In this document: piece by piece, positions 1 through 7,980 of the stretch | Position numbering within the stretch: position 1 is the first letter of the stretch | Layout of the letters: each line of letters starts with the position of its first letter | Assembly: GCA_937892105.1 (NCBI GenBank) | Contig: CALAUZ010000174.1 | Coordinates: 1 to 25,198 of the forward strand | Length of the DNA: 25,198 nt | Origin: an uncultured Fretibacterium sp. | GTDB lineage: Bacteria; Synergistota; Synergistia; Synergistales; Aminobacteriaceae | Reading direction: 5' to 3' | Notes under the pieces: model-generated | Databases searched by the model: none | What the model was told of the DNA's origin: nothing | The model's input: only the letters and a program-made list of their open reading frames with translations | Program-made: the position numbers and the translations under genes

Positions 1-1010
1 ACTGCGTAATATCCGAAGACTGGGACTTAATGCGCGGCTTCTTCACATGGCCGGGCGGAGTAATCATCACTATTGCTGTCTCAGGAATATATTTCATTCT
101 CCTCATGATAACAAATCCCGAAATCATATACTTCATGCATTGCCAGAAACATGCTTACACTTTCGGAGGCATTAAGGGCGTTGCAGTGTTTGTTTTCGCG
201 GGGTTCATGCCATTTCACGGCTTCATCTTGCGGGCATTCTATGAGGTATTCCCTGTAAGCTCTCCTGCTGAGAAATCGCCAGAACTTTTCATGATGGTAT
301 GGGCATTCGTATTCGGGTTAGCGGCCTTGCTGTCAGGGGATATACTGTCGCTGGGTGCCTGTGTCCCTGCATTGTCGGCGTTGCTGGGGCGGAAAATTGA
401 TGAATGGCTGGCACAACATCACTTCTCCTCGATGAGGTATGCTGTCATGATGAACACTCTCATTATAGTTCCATTGCTATATATGGTGCTGCCTTTCACG
501 TCCCAAAATCTTCCCGTTGTCCAAGCGTCTATGTTGTCGCTTATTCCCTGGGGGATTGCAGAGGGACTATTCCTCTTTGCGTCATGGTACTACACTAAGA
601 CGCGCCAGCCCTCAAAATGGGCGCGTAACGTCTCAGCTTCAGCACTAATCTGTCTCATGCCTCTTGCAGGAGTGTTCAACCTTACGGCAGGGATATATTC
701 TGCGCGTGGTGTAGGAATGAACCTTCGTGAAGCCGTGAAAGGGAATAATATTATCCTGCAACAAGGAGTAAATTACCCGTCAATGTACTTCTACACTCTC
801 AGGAACACCAGAATTATAGACGCTGATTTTACGCCGGGAGTACAGGAAAGGAAGTTTGCGGCGAGTGATGACGTTATCAACGCGTTATGGGGAGAAAAAG
901 GAAGGGTATTCCTGATTATACCGGGTGATATGAAGCCGGAAAAGCCTATGCCCCAGAATGTATATCATATTACTGAAGGAGAGGGCCTTTTACTGTTAAG
1001 CAATCAATAG
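1..1010 (+). CDS. GT39/ArnT-like membrane glycosyltransferase, 3' part (5' end outside window)
   Basis: The frame is open from base 3 with no stop before the first ATG at 30, so the gene almost certainly begins upstream of the window. About 335 residues are visible. Several hydrophobic segments alternate with short loops, followed by a soluble C-terminal part. The order resembles the second half of PMT/ArnT (GT39) lipid-linked sugar transferases: an N-P-E...YF segment after a membrane helix, then a helix ending in V-P-A-L-S-A-L-L-G, then a periplasmic tail with Y-P-S-M-Y-F-Y. Such enzymes move a sugar from a polyprenyl carrier to a lipid or protein at the outer face of the inner membrane. The DxD/DE active-site loop would lie in the missing N-terminal half, so activity cannot be judged. 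galE two genes downstream fits a cell-surface sugar role. Family call is by pattern only. Confidence 0.55.
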   Translation, partial: CVISEDWDLMRGFFTWPGGVIITIAVSGIYFILLMITNPEIIYFMHCQKHAYTFGGIKGVAVFVFAGFMPFHGFILRAFYEVFPVSSPAEKSPELFMMVWAFVFGLAALLSGDILSLGACVPALSALLGRKIDEWLAQHHFSSMRYAVMMNTLIIVPLLYMVLPFTSQNLPVVQASMLSLIPWGIAEGLFLFASWYYTKTRQPSKWARNVSASALICLMPLAGVFNLTAGIYSARGVGMNLREAVKGNNIILQQGVNYPSMYFYTLRNTRIIDADFTPGVQERKFAASDDVINALWGEKGRVFLIIPGDMKPEKPMPQNVYHITEGEGLLLLSNQ

Positions 1011-1029
1011 AGGGAAGGTAAATACTACT

Positions 1030-1773
1030 ATGCGTAAATTTTTCACTATGTTAATTCTTGCAGCGTTCATGTGTGCCGCTTTTTTATCCGCTTTATCCGC
1101 TTTGTCCGCTGAAATAAACCCTGATATTGAAATACACAGGGTTATCGGAGGGCTGTACGCGCTTTCTGCTGTTACGGCAATGAACGGTGAGATTAATCCG
1201 GCCATGAACAAGGTAATCCGATACTTTTCTGATGTTCCGGGAAACTGGCAGAATAACGTGCGCTTTGAGCGTGTCAAAAACGAAGTATGGGTTGGCATCT
1301 CTGTGGAAAAATACACAACAGCGAGGCACTATCTCAGGTCTAATGCCCCTGAACTTGGCATAACAGACATTCCTGCGGGAAATTCTTGGCTTGGCGGCGA
1401 TTACGCTTGGATTAAGGCGGCTGATGTCGTAAATGGGAAACTGCGGCCATTGAAGCTGGCGGCAGCGAGGGGATCTGGCATGGATTCGGGTGCAATATTC
1501 TTTGCTGCGGGAAAGGATTTTTGGTGGGAGGCTTATCCTGCGTTCACGGGGAAGGCAGCTCAGGAAGTCCTGAAACGCTGGGGAGTTGAACAGACTGGAC
1601 TGCACAAGCCTGAAGGAGTATCACAGAGCATATACGAATCTGTGAAGCCTTCGGAGGTTCAGAAGCCCGATGATATTCACACGAAAAGGAAGAAGAATTT
1701 TGTCGAGAGTTTTGACATGGATATGGGAGATGTTATATTCAGGCCCATACCTAACACCAACAGAATAAGATAG
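1030..1773 (+). CDS. Secreted/periplasmic protein of unknown function
   Basis: A 247-residue protein with a clear Sec signal peptide: MRK, then a hydrophobic core, then a run of A-L-S-A repeats, cleaved probably near residue 27. The mature part is mixed alpha/beta in composition with many aromatic residues (WLGGDYAW, DFWWEAYP) and a hydrophilic, basic tail. I recognise no family. It starts 19 bp after the glycosyltransferase, with a GAAGG-like ribosome site about 12 bases upstream, and ends 13 bp before galE, so it is probably in the same transcript. A small tandem DNA repeat (TCCGCTTTATCCGCTTTGTCCGCT-like, near 1086) encodes the ALSALSA of the signal peptide. A role in envelope biology is inferred only from export and neighbours. 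Confidence 0.75.
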   Translation: MRKFFTMLILAAFMCAAFLSALSALSAEINPDIEIHRVIGGLYALSAVTAMNGEINPAMNKVIRYFSDVPGNWQNNVRFERVKNEVWVGISVEKYTTARHYLRSNAPELGITDIPAGNSWLGGDYAWIKAADVVNGKLRPLKLAAARGSGMDSGAIFFAAGKDFWWEAYPAFTGKAAQEVLKRWGVEQTGLHKPEGVSQSIYESVKPSEVQKPDDIHTKRKKNFVESFDMDMGDVIFRPIPNTNRIR

Positions 1774-1786
1774 GAGGCAGAAGAGC

Positions 1787-2776
1787 ATGTCAGTATTAAT
1801 TTGCGGAGGAGCAGGCTATGTAGGTTCGCACAACGTCAGGGCATTCACGGCACACGGAGAGGAAGTAATCGTCGTTGACAGCCTTGAAACTGGACACAGG
1901 TCATCGGTTCCGGAGGGCATAAAGTTTTACGAGGGCGACATCAGGAACGCTGAATTACTCGACACGATATTCACTGAGAACAAGGTGGAGGCAGTAATAC
2001 ACTTCTGTGCGTATTCCCTTGTAGGCGAGAGCGTTGACAACCCCCTAAAATACTTCAACAACAACGTTGGCGGAATGATTAGCCTTCTTGAGGGCATGAA
2101 GAGGCATGACGTTAAGCGCATAATATTCTCCTCAACAGCCGCAACATACGGAGAACCAAAGCGCATACCAATCCTTGAGACGGACCCCACAGAACCGACA
2201 AATCCCTACGGCGAAAGCAAACGCATCATGGAGAAGATGATGAACTGGGTAAGCAGGAGGCATGACATACGTTATGTGTCATTGCGCTACTTCAACGTTG
2301 CGGGGGCATGGCATGACGGAACAATCGGCGAAGACCACAGGAACGAGACACACTTAATACCCATAATACTTCAAGTGCCTCTCGGGAAAAGGGAACATGT
2401 TACCATTTACGGCGATGATTACCCCACGAAAGACGGCACATGCATACGCGACTACATACACGTTGAGGATTTGGCGCGCGCACACATTCTCGCACTGGAA
2501 TACCTGCGTTCCGGCGGCGAGAGCAGCATCTTCAACTTGGGAAGCGGCGATGGTTATTCAGTGATGGAGATGATTAACGCGGCGAGAAAGGTTACAGGCC
2601 ATGCTATACCGGCAGAGATTGGCGCAAGAAGAGCGGGAGATCCTGCACGTCTCGTAGCTGACAGTACGAAGGCGCATAACATTCTTCACTGGAAGCCCGA
2701 AATAACCCGCATGGAGGATATTATTGCAACAGCGTGGAAGTGGCACCAGTCTCACCCGAACGGCTACTCAGATTAA
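1787..2776 (+). CDS. galE: UDP-glucose 4-epimerase
   Basis: A 329-residue extended short-chain dehydrogenase/reductase that interconverts UDP-glucose and UDP-galactose (or the N-acetyl forms) in the cytoplasm with bound NAD. The N-terminal NAD-binding motif GGAGYVGSH is at residues 7-15. The catalytic Ser/Thr region SSTAATYG is at 115-122, and the catalytic pair Y141-x-x-x-K145 lies in PYGESK. GalE-type motifs RYFNVAGA and RDYIHVEDLA follow. Length is normal for the family. A strong ribosome site (TAGGAGG, which includes the stop codon of the previous gene) lies 9 bases before the ATG. It sits among envelope genes and probably supplies galactosyl donors for them. Confidence 0.95.
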   Translation: MSVLICGGAGYVGSHNVRAFTAHGEEVIVVDSLETGHRSSVPEGIKFYEGDIRNAELLDTIFTENKVEAVIHFCAYSLVGESVDNPLKYFNNNVGGMISLLEGMKRHDVKRIIFSSTAATYGEPKRIPILETDPTEPTNPYGESKRIMEKMMNWVSRRHDIRYVSLRYFNVAGAWHDGTIGEDHRNETHLIPIILQVPLGKREHVTIYGDDYPTKDGTCIRDYIHVEDLARAHILALEYLRSGGESSIFNLGSGDGYSVMEMINAARKVTGHAIPAEIGARRAGDPARLVADSTKAHNILHWKPEITRMEDIIATAWKWHQSHPNGYSD

Positions 2777-2780
2777 CGCT

Positions 2781-4043
2781 ATGAGTGTATGGAGCGGAGT
2801 CCTGGACAGCTGCCCGGGACTTCTTTGCTGTGTCATAAACATAAGGGGGAAATTGCTTTATGCTACTCACGGATACAAGGCTGTAGCGGCGAGGTTGTTC
2901 GGCCACAAATGCGATGAAGGCAGGAATTACCCTCCAATGATTACGGAGCTGGACAGGGGAATACATGAGGCCATGACTGCGGCATGTCTTGGCGATACAA
3001 ACGCAATAGAAATATCGGAGAACGGCAAAATCTGGGAACTTACGGCTTCACCCCTCAAAGTTGACGCGAACGGTATAGGCGGGGTAGTTTTGAGGCTTGC
3101 TTCCGAAACAGTATCATCGCCGGCGCAGAATATGCCTTCCGTAGTGCAGAGCAATCCGGAAATTCTGAACTCTGTACCATTCAGGGCAGGTATAGTGGAC
3201 ACACACGGTGTATTCATGGCGGTCAACAAGTTTCTTGCGTCATGCGTAAGGGCAGATTTAGTCGGGCGAAACATCATAGAGCTTGCTGAACCCGCAAACA
3301 ATTCCGACATCATGAACATCATCATGAAGCGTTCCGGCAGCGTTGAATGCACAATGCCAGATGTTGCGGCAGGGGAAAACTTTTACCCGTTTGACCTTGT
3401 TCCGTATCTTGACGAGGAATTGAACGAGATACCAGGTGATGCGGAGATTGACGGTTTAAGGCGCGTAAGGATACATGCGACACCCTCTGAATGGAACGGT
3501 GCGCAGGCTGTAATGCTTACGTTCGAGGACATTACGGAGTTTCAGCGGACACATGACCAGTTACGGAGGCTTCTCACAGTAGACACGTCAACGGGAATAC
3601 TGAACCGCAGGGGAATGGAACACATGATACGCAGGCAGTTGCGCGAAACAATATATGACGGCGGACATCTAAGCCTGATAATGATTAGGGTGGATAACTT
3701 CAGGCTTCTTTACGAGGCTAGAGGCTACATGGCTGCGAGCAGGGTAATACGCGGCTTCGTGAGGACAATGCAGAAATTTCTCGCTGAACGTGAAGGAAGT
3801 GTCTTAGCCCGCAGGAATGAGGACGAGTTCATGATACTGTCTCATTGTTCGGGAGCTTCTGCTGTAGTAATTGCCGATGAAATACGGGAGAAGTCGAAAG
3901 ATGTAACGCTGAGTGCCGGAGTTGCAGACCTTAATGACGGAGGGTATGCGAGTGTATCGGAATTTGTGGGAGCTGCCTATGACGCGATGTCTGAGGCTCT
4001 GGCTTCCGGCGGCAACAATACGGTACTTGCGCGGAACATATGA
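2781..4043 (+). CDS. PAS-PAS-GGDEF domain protein with degenerate GGDEF motif
   Basis: 421 residues if started at ATG 2781, four bases after the galE stop; an in-frame TTG at 2724 lies inside galE and is a less likely start. The N-terminal ~110 residues look like a diverged PAS fold. A second PAS-like domain covers about 145-275 and ends in the typical LTFEDITEFQ. A diguanylate cyclase-like domain (V-D-T-S-T-G-I-L-N-R-R-G) runs from about 285 to the end. The signature GGDEF is replaced by N346-E-D-E-F350, and no RxxD inhibitory site is evident. The two glycines that hold GTP are missing, so catalysis is doubtful; the domain may bind GTP or c-di-GMP, or serve only as a scaffold. There are no membrane helices. 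The C-terminus overlaps rsmA by ATGA, suggesting translational coupling. Confidence 0.85.
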   Translation: MSVWSGVLDSCPGLLCCVINIRGKLLYATHGYKAVAARLFGHKCDEGRNYPPMITELDRGIHEAMTAACLGDTNAIEISENGKIWELTASPLKVDANGIGGVVLRLASETVSSPAQNMPSVVQSNPEILNSVPFRAGIVDTHGVFMAVNKFLASCVRADLVGRNIIELAEPANNSDIMNIIMKRSGSVECTMPDVAAGENFYPFDLVPYLDEELNEIPGDAEIDGLRRVRIHATPSEWNGAQAVMLTFEDITEFQRTHDQLRRLLTVDTSTGILNRRGMEHMIRRQLRETIYDGGHLSLIMIRVDNFRLLYEARGYMAASRVIRGFVRTMQKFLAEREGSVLARRNEDEFMILSHCSGASAVVIADEIREKSKDVTLSAGVADLNDGGYASVSEFVGAAYDAMSEALASGGNNTVLARNI

Positions 4044-4831
4044 GGGCCTTAAAGCGTTTCGGCCAGAACTTTCTCATTGACAGGAACATACTGGCTGGCA
4101 TGGTACAGAGGGCTAATCTCTCACATGATGATGTAGTTCTTGAAATTGGGCCTGGACATGGGGTACTTACGCGTGCAATTCTGGCGGAAGGTGTGAAGTG
4201 CTTACATGCTATAGAGCTGGATCATAGATTGCGGACTGAACTTGAGGAGCTGTCGGGGAATAACCCTGCTTTCATGCTTCACTGGGGAGATGCCGTGAAG
4301 TATGATTATGCGTCATTGTCGCCTTTCCCGAATAAAGTTGTCGCCAACATACCCTATAACATAACAACGCCGTTAATCTGGAACTTGCTGAAGTTTGCCC
4401 CGCAAGGTCTGACGTATCACCTTTACATGTTACAGAAGGAAGCGGCCATGAGAATAACTGCGCCTGCCGATACTAAGGAACGTTATCCTCTGGGAGTTGC
4501 TGTTGAGGCAATGGGGAAGGCAGTTATTGTGCGGAATGTATCACGGGGGTGTTTTCGGCCTGTTCCCGATGTTGACTCGGCGGTAACAGAGATTGTTTGC
4601 GTGAAGAATTTTGACCTTGCCGGCGATGAATTGTGGAGCGAGGTACTGCACAGGGGATTTTCGCACAGGCGCAAGACTTTGGCCAACAATCTGAAGGGAT
4701 TTGCCGATGTTCTGGGTTATGGAGGAATGAGGGCGGAAGATTTGACGTTTGAGCAGTGGCAGGAGATATACGTTGCGGCAAAGGGCGCAAAAAATTCCTC
4801 CGTTAATGCCGAGATTAATGCGGAGGAATAG
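4040..4831 (+). CDS. rsmA: 16S rRNA (adenine1518-N6/adenine1519-N6)-dimethyltransferase
   Basis: A 263-residue KsgA/RsmA that dimethylates two adjacent adenines in the 3' hairpin of 16S rRNA during 30S assembly, using S-adenosylmethionine. Family motifs in order: the N-terminal FGQNFL (residues 7-12), the SAM-binding EIGPGHG (35-41), and the catalytic motif IV N-I-P-Y (103-106). The C-terminal domain contains RRKTLANNLKG. Length is normal. The start codon overlaps the previous stop (ATGA). The last twelve or so codons are unusual: they encode V-N-A-E-I-N-A-E-E and are also the two arms of a terminator hairpin (4794-4829). Confidence 0.95.
   Translation: MRALKRFGQNFLIDRNILAGMVQRANLSHDDVVLEIGPGHGVLTRAILAEGVKCLHAIELDHRLRTELEELSGNNPAFMLHWGDAVKYDYASLSPFPNKVVANIPYNITTPLIWNLLKFAPQGLTYHLYMLQKEAAMRITAPADTKERYPLGVAVEAMGKAVIVRNVSRGCFRPVPDVDSAVTEIVCVKNFDLAGDELWSEVLHRGFSHRRKTLANNLKGFADVLGYGGMRAEDLTFEQWQEIYVAAKGAKNSSVNAEINAEE
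4789..4829 (-). terminator. Bidirectional intrinsic terminator inside the 3' end of rsmA
   Basis: ATTCCTCCG at 4794-4802 pairs perfectly with CGGAGGAAT at 4821-4829 (9 bp, 18-nt loop). On the minus strand it is followed directly by six T (4789-4794 read in reverse), so it is a good terminator for the minus-strand trpF-to-acidic-protein operon ending at 4849. On the plus strand it ends in AGTTTTC, a weaker tail that could also stop the rsmA transcript. The hairpin lies wholly within rsmA codons up to its stop. Confidence 0.75.
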
Positions 4832-4848
4832 TTTTCGCTGCTCTTACG

Positions 4849-6417
4849 CTATACCGGGTCAGGCAGAAGCTCTATCTCCTCGTCTTCTTCATCATCTTCC
4901 TCTTCAAGCTCTTCAGGTTCCTCAAGGATTATAGTCTCCTCGTCCTCTTCATCGGGTTTGTGTAATTCCGTCAGTGTCTCGTCAAATTCCGCACCCTCGA
5001 AAACTTCATCGTCCTCCAGTTCTTCAGGCAGAACCACATCTTCCGGCACTGTATCGCTGTTGATGTCCTCAAACTGCAAAGGCTCTCCCGCTGCAATAAC
5101 CTCGTCTTCTTCCTGCCCAAAGTCCGACATCGTATCTTCTTCCGGCACGTCCGGGACTTCCGGTTCGGCCTCAAGCTCTAATGACTGTTCCGTTTCTTCG
5201 GGGATAATGTCAGGCTGATGTTCATCTTCCTCTGCAACTTCCAGCTCAGTCTCCGGCATTGCTTCAAGCTCAGGCATTGTCTCAGGTTCGGACAACACTT
5301 CGGATTCTGGTTCTTCTTCAGGCTCGGCAGCTTCTTCCGTTTCAGGCTCAAGTTCTGGTTCTTCCTCTGCAGCCTCCGTTATCTCTGCAAGTTCCTCCGC
5401 TGGTTCATCTGGTGCAGCTTCTTCCGAAACATAATCCTGCTCCTGCTCGTGTTCATACTCCTCCTGCAAATCCTCGTCCAGTTTCTCCTCCATCTCCCTG
5501 AATGCTCCTGCAAGTTCCGCGTCAGGTTCTTCCTGTCCTTCCGGGATAAGGTCAAAATCTCCCGATCCTGCTTCCGGTTCAGGTTCAGACAAAAGCTCCT
5601 GTTCCGGTTCTTCCGGCATTGCTTCAGGCTCAAGTTCTGGTTCTGGTTCTGGGACTGCTTCTGCTTCAGGTTCGGGTACAGGAACAGGCGCAGGTACAGC
5701 CTCAATCTTCACTGCGTCTTCGCTGACGGGGGATAGTGTTACCGTCTCGTCAGCGGGAAGTTCCCCAAACTCATCGCCATTCTGAACGACAGGAACGAAT
5801 ACAGCCACAATCTTCCCAGCTTTACCATCTTCCGCCGCGTCATTAACTGCCCTCATAACCTCGTCGTAAAGCCTAGAATGTCTGCCGTCCTTGTTCCTGA
5901 TTATCTCTATTGCTCGAACATTCTCCCCTTCGTCTGCCGGAACTTCATCAACATCTTTCGGAATTTCCCTGCCTTCCTGCAACACAGGCACAAATACCGC
6001 AACTACCTTCGTGTTCTTACGGTCTCCTGACGCTGCATCGTTGACAGCCTTCATGACCTCGTTGTACAGCCATGAATGATGCTTCGCGCTTGCTGGTTCA
6101 GGTGATGTTTCTGGTTCTGGCACATCGTATGACGGTTCTGGCTCTGGCTCTAATGCCGGCTCTGGCGATGGCAGAGGTTCAGGCTCATTCTTGACGGGTT
6201 CTTCACGCTTCACCGGCTCAGTGTTGCCGCCAAGAAATCTATCCGCCGAAAATCTTCCCGATCCTGCGTCAGGCTGTGCGGTAAGCCTCCTTCGTACTGC
6301 CTCCTCAAGGCTTATAGGGGCGGGGCGTTCAGGCTCTTCGCCCTGTTCCTTGCGCCATTCTGCCTCGTGGCGGTCTATTACGGCGTGAATGTTCTCCAGT
6401 CCCCTAAATATCCGCAT
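4849..6417 (-). CDS. Acidic Pro/Glu-rich protein, probable partner of the adjacent ParA ATPase
   Basis: A 522-residue protein with no recognised family. Parts in order: a short amphipathic, partly basic N-terminus (about 1-25); a linker with an R-R-R patch (42-44); a Pro/Glu-rich spacer; two copies of a ~38-residue module (113-152 and 180-217) with the pattern LYxEVM-K/R-AVNDAA then K-I/V-VAVFVPV; and a long, strongly acidic tail (about 231-522) made mostly of E, P and A, likely disordered. There is no signal peptide or membrane helix. The start ATG overlaps the end of parA by 14 bases, implying translational coupling. Acidic, low-complexity adaptors are known for ParA/MinD-type positioning systems (for example McdB, and PopZ-like scaffolds). 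The partnership here is inferred from gene overlap and composition. Confidence 0.8.
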   Translation of the reverse strand: MRIFRGLENIHAVIDRHEAEWRKEQGEEPERPAPISLEEAVRRRLTAQPDAGSGRFSADRFLGGNTEPVKREEPVKNEPEPLPSPEPALEPEPEPSYDVPEPETSPEPASAKHHSWLYNEVMKAVNDAASGDRKNTKVVAVFVPVLQEGREIPKDVDEVPADEGENVRAIEIIRNKDGRHSRLYDEVMRAVNDAAEDGKAGKIVAVFVPVVQNGDEFGELPADETVTLSPVSEDAVKIEAVPAPVPVPEPEAEAVPEPEPELEPEAMPEEPEQELLSEPEPEAGSGDFDLIPEGQEEPDAELAGAFREMEEKLDEDLQEEYEHEQEQDYVSEEAAPDEPAEELAEITEAAEEEPELEPETEEAAEPEEEPESEVLSEPETMPELEAMPETELEVAEEDEHQPDIIPEETEQSLELEAEPEVPDVPEEDTMSDFGQEEDEVIAAGEPLQFEDINSDTVPEDVVLPEELEDDEVFEGAEFDETLTELHKPDEEDEETIILEEPEELEEEDDEEDEEIELLPDPV

Positions 6418-7093
6418 CGTTTCCGCCGTCCTCTTTCCTGTCTGTCCAGACCTCGTTAATGTCCACTACTCCGCTGTTTAACCTGTCCACTGCCTTCTGT
6501 ATCTTGTCGTAAAGCCTCTCATATGGCTGGCGGGAACGCGCAATAAGTCCCGTTGACCACACGCGACCTGACGTTATGTTGTATGGTATATGCTTGTGAA
6601 GGGGAAGTTCCTCAGCAACAGGGTAATCACGTTCTGATATGAGCTGGTTGGCTATCTTCGTCATTACCGAACTGTCATAGCCGACTTTCACCAGTGGCAA
6701 CTGTGCCTTCTCCTTGCCGGTCTTCTTGGCTGTAGCGTACATTATGCCCAAGTTCGAGAGCGAGAAGAAATCGGGTCTTACCGGAACTACGACAATATCA
6801 GCGAAATCAATCGCGTATTTTGAGTCATCACCGAGATTGGGCGGGCAGTCTATCACTATCCATTCTTCTGGGGCATCTGCGTCTGATTCTTCGAGGGTGG
6901 TCTTCACTCGGAGCGAGTTGCGAAAGTAGTTCTTCATGAAACCGAGTGCGTCCGAAAAGTTCCGTGAAGGGTCAAGGTCTACTGCAAGGACTCTGTTATG
7001 CCTCACCAGTGCTATCTCTGCGAGTATAACCGCTACGGTTGTCTTTCCAACTCCGCCTTTGCGGTTCAGTACTGCCACTGCAATTTTCGACAT
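6404..7093 (-). CDS. ParA/MinD-family ATPase (orphan, no parB seen)
   Basis: 229 residues from ATG 7093. I prefer this start over the in-frame GTG at 7105 because AGGTGAT (7101-7107) is then a ribosome site seven bases away. It has the deviant Walker A motif R11-K-G-G-V-G-K-T-T19 with the signature lysine K12, the Walker A' segment VDLDPSRN (38-45), and Walker B VIDCPP (80-85). These mark a ParA-type dimerising ATPase. The sequence is short, like orphan ParAs that place cargo such as carboxysomes or chemoreceptors, and no ParB-like gene or parS is visible. It lies 27 bp after the EamA gene and overlaps the acidic protein gene downstream. A role in DNA segregation cannot be ruled out. Confidence 0.88.
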   Translation of the reverse strand: MSKIAVAVLNRKGGVGKTTVAVILAEIALVRHNRVLAVDLDPSRNFSDALGFMKNYFRNSLRVKTTLEESDADAPEEWIVIDCPPNLGDDSKYAIDFADIVVVPVRPDFFSLSNLGIMYATAKKTGKEKAQLPLVKVGYDSSVMTKIANQLISERDYPVAEELPLHKHIPYNITSGRVWSTGLIARSRQPYERLYDKIQKAVDRLNSGVVDINEVWTDRKEDGGNDADI

Positions 7094-7120
7094 CTTGTTT
7101 ATCACCTGTATGTGTAAAAT

Positions 7121-7978
7121 TTATTTTGCCTTTACCATTATAATAATTGATATTAGCACAACTGCAACCCCGATAAAATTCGCGGCCCCCATTGCTTCAT
7201 TATATATCAGCATACCCACAAGAACCGCAACAACCGGCTCTATTGAGGCAATGACAGGAACTTTTCCGGTGTCCTTTATGACTTTCAGGCTGTTATAATA
7301 CACTATATACGCAAGAGATGTAGGAATAAGACCGTATAGAAATCCCAGCCCGATAATTTTCATGTTTCCGAGTGCAAGCGGTAAATCAGGTTTCATGAAC
7401 AGCAAAAGGAACAATGACGCAAAGAAATAGCTGTAAAGACTGACGATTAAGGAGTCTGCTTTTTCGCCCGCAAGCCTTCCCAAAACAGCCGCCATTCCAT
7501 AGCCGAAACCTGCTCCCAATCCAGCGAGTATCCCGTAAAGTGATATATTGTTCCCGGAGAAATTCCCTCCTGTTACGGTGAGTACACAGCCTATGATGTT
7601 CAGGATTAGCGCAAATACTTTCAGTGCCGTAAATTTCTCGTGAAATATTATCCATGACGCTGTAGCCGTAAAGACAGGAGCGGTATACATTAGGACGCAG
7701 GCTATTCCCATGCCGTTAATCCTTATCGACGCGGTATAGAAGACATTGAACATTCCGTTGCTGACAATTCCGAGAAGCGCGCAGAAGATTAATGACCTCA
7801 TGTCGCGTATGATTACATTCTTTCCATGCTTTAATACTGCCGGAACAAGAATAATCACGAACGCTGAAAACATGCGAAGAAAGCTGGTTAATGCACCGTC
7901 AGCACCCAAAGCACCAAGACCCTTCACAAAAACGCCTATAGTGCCCCACAGAATACCAGCAATGAAAACCTGAAGCAT
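7121..7978 (-). CDS. EamA/DMT-superfamily transporter
   Basis: A 285-residue integral membrane protein with about ten hydrophobic helices arranged as two related halves, the EamA (DUF6) duplication. The opening G-I-L-W-G-T-I-G-V-F-V-K is typical of the drug/metabolite exporter superfamily. The second half shows P-T-S-L-A-Y-I-V-Y-Y-N and the family-typical A-S-I-E-P-V-V-A-V-L. Likely an inner-membrane exporter of a small metabolite or amino acid; the substrate cannot be read from sequence. The start codon lies two bases after the trpF stop, so the two are surely co-transcribed. Confidence 0.88.
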   Translation of the reverse strand: MLQVFIAGILWGTIGVFVKGLGALGADGALTSFLRMFSAFVIILVPAVLKHGKNVIIRDMRSLIFCALLGIVSNGMFNVFYTASIRINGMGIACVLMYTAPVFTATASWIIFHEKFTALKVFALILNIIGCVLTVTGGNFSGNNISLYGILAGLGAGFGYGMAAVLGRLAGEKADSLIVSLYSYFFASLFLLLFMKPDLPLALGNMKIIGLGFLYGLIPTSLAYIVYYNSLKVIKDTGKVPVIASIEPVVAVLVGMLIYNEAMGAANFIGVAVVLISIIIMVKAK

Positions 7979-7980
7979 AA

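Noticed and set aside
1093..1605. Minus-strand frame of 170 codons opposite the secreted protein
   Set aside because: Shadow of a gene with a signal peptide, good spacing and ribosome site on the plus strand.
5218..5736. Long plus-strand open frames rich in F, R, L and C opposite the acidic protein gene
   Set aside because: They are the antisense of Glu/Pro/Ala codons, which cannot make stop codons in reverse. No ribosome site or plausible protein composition.
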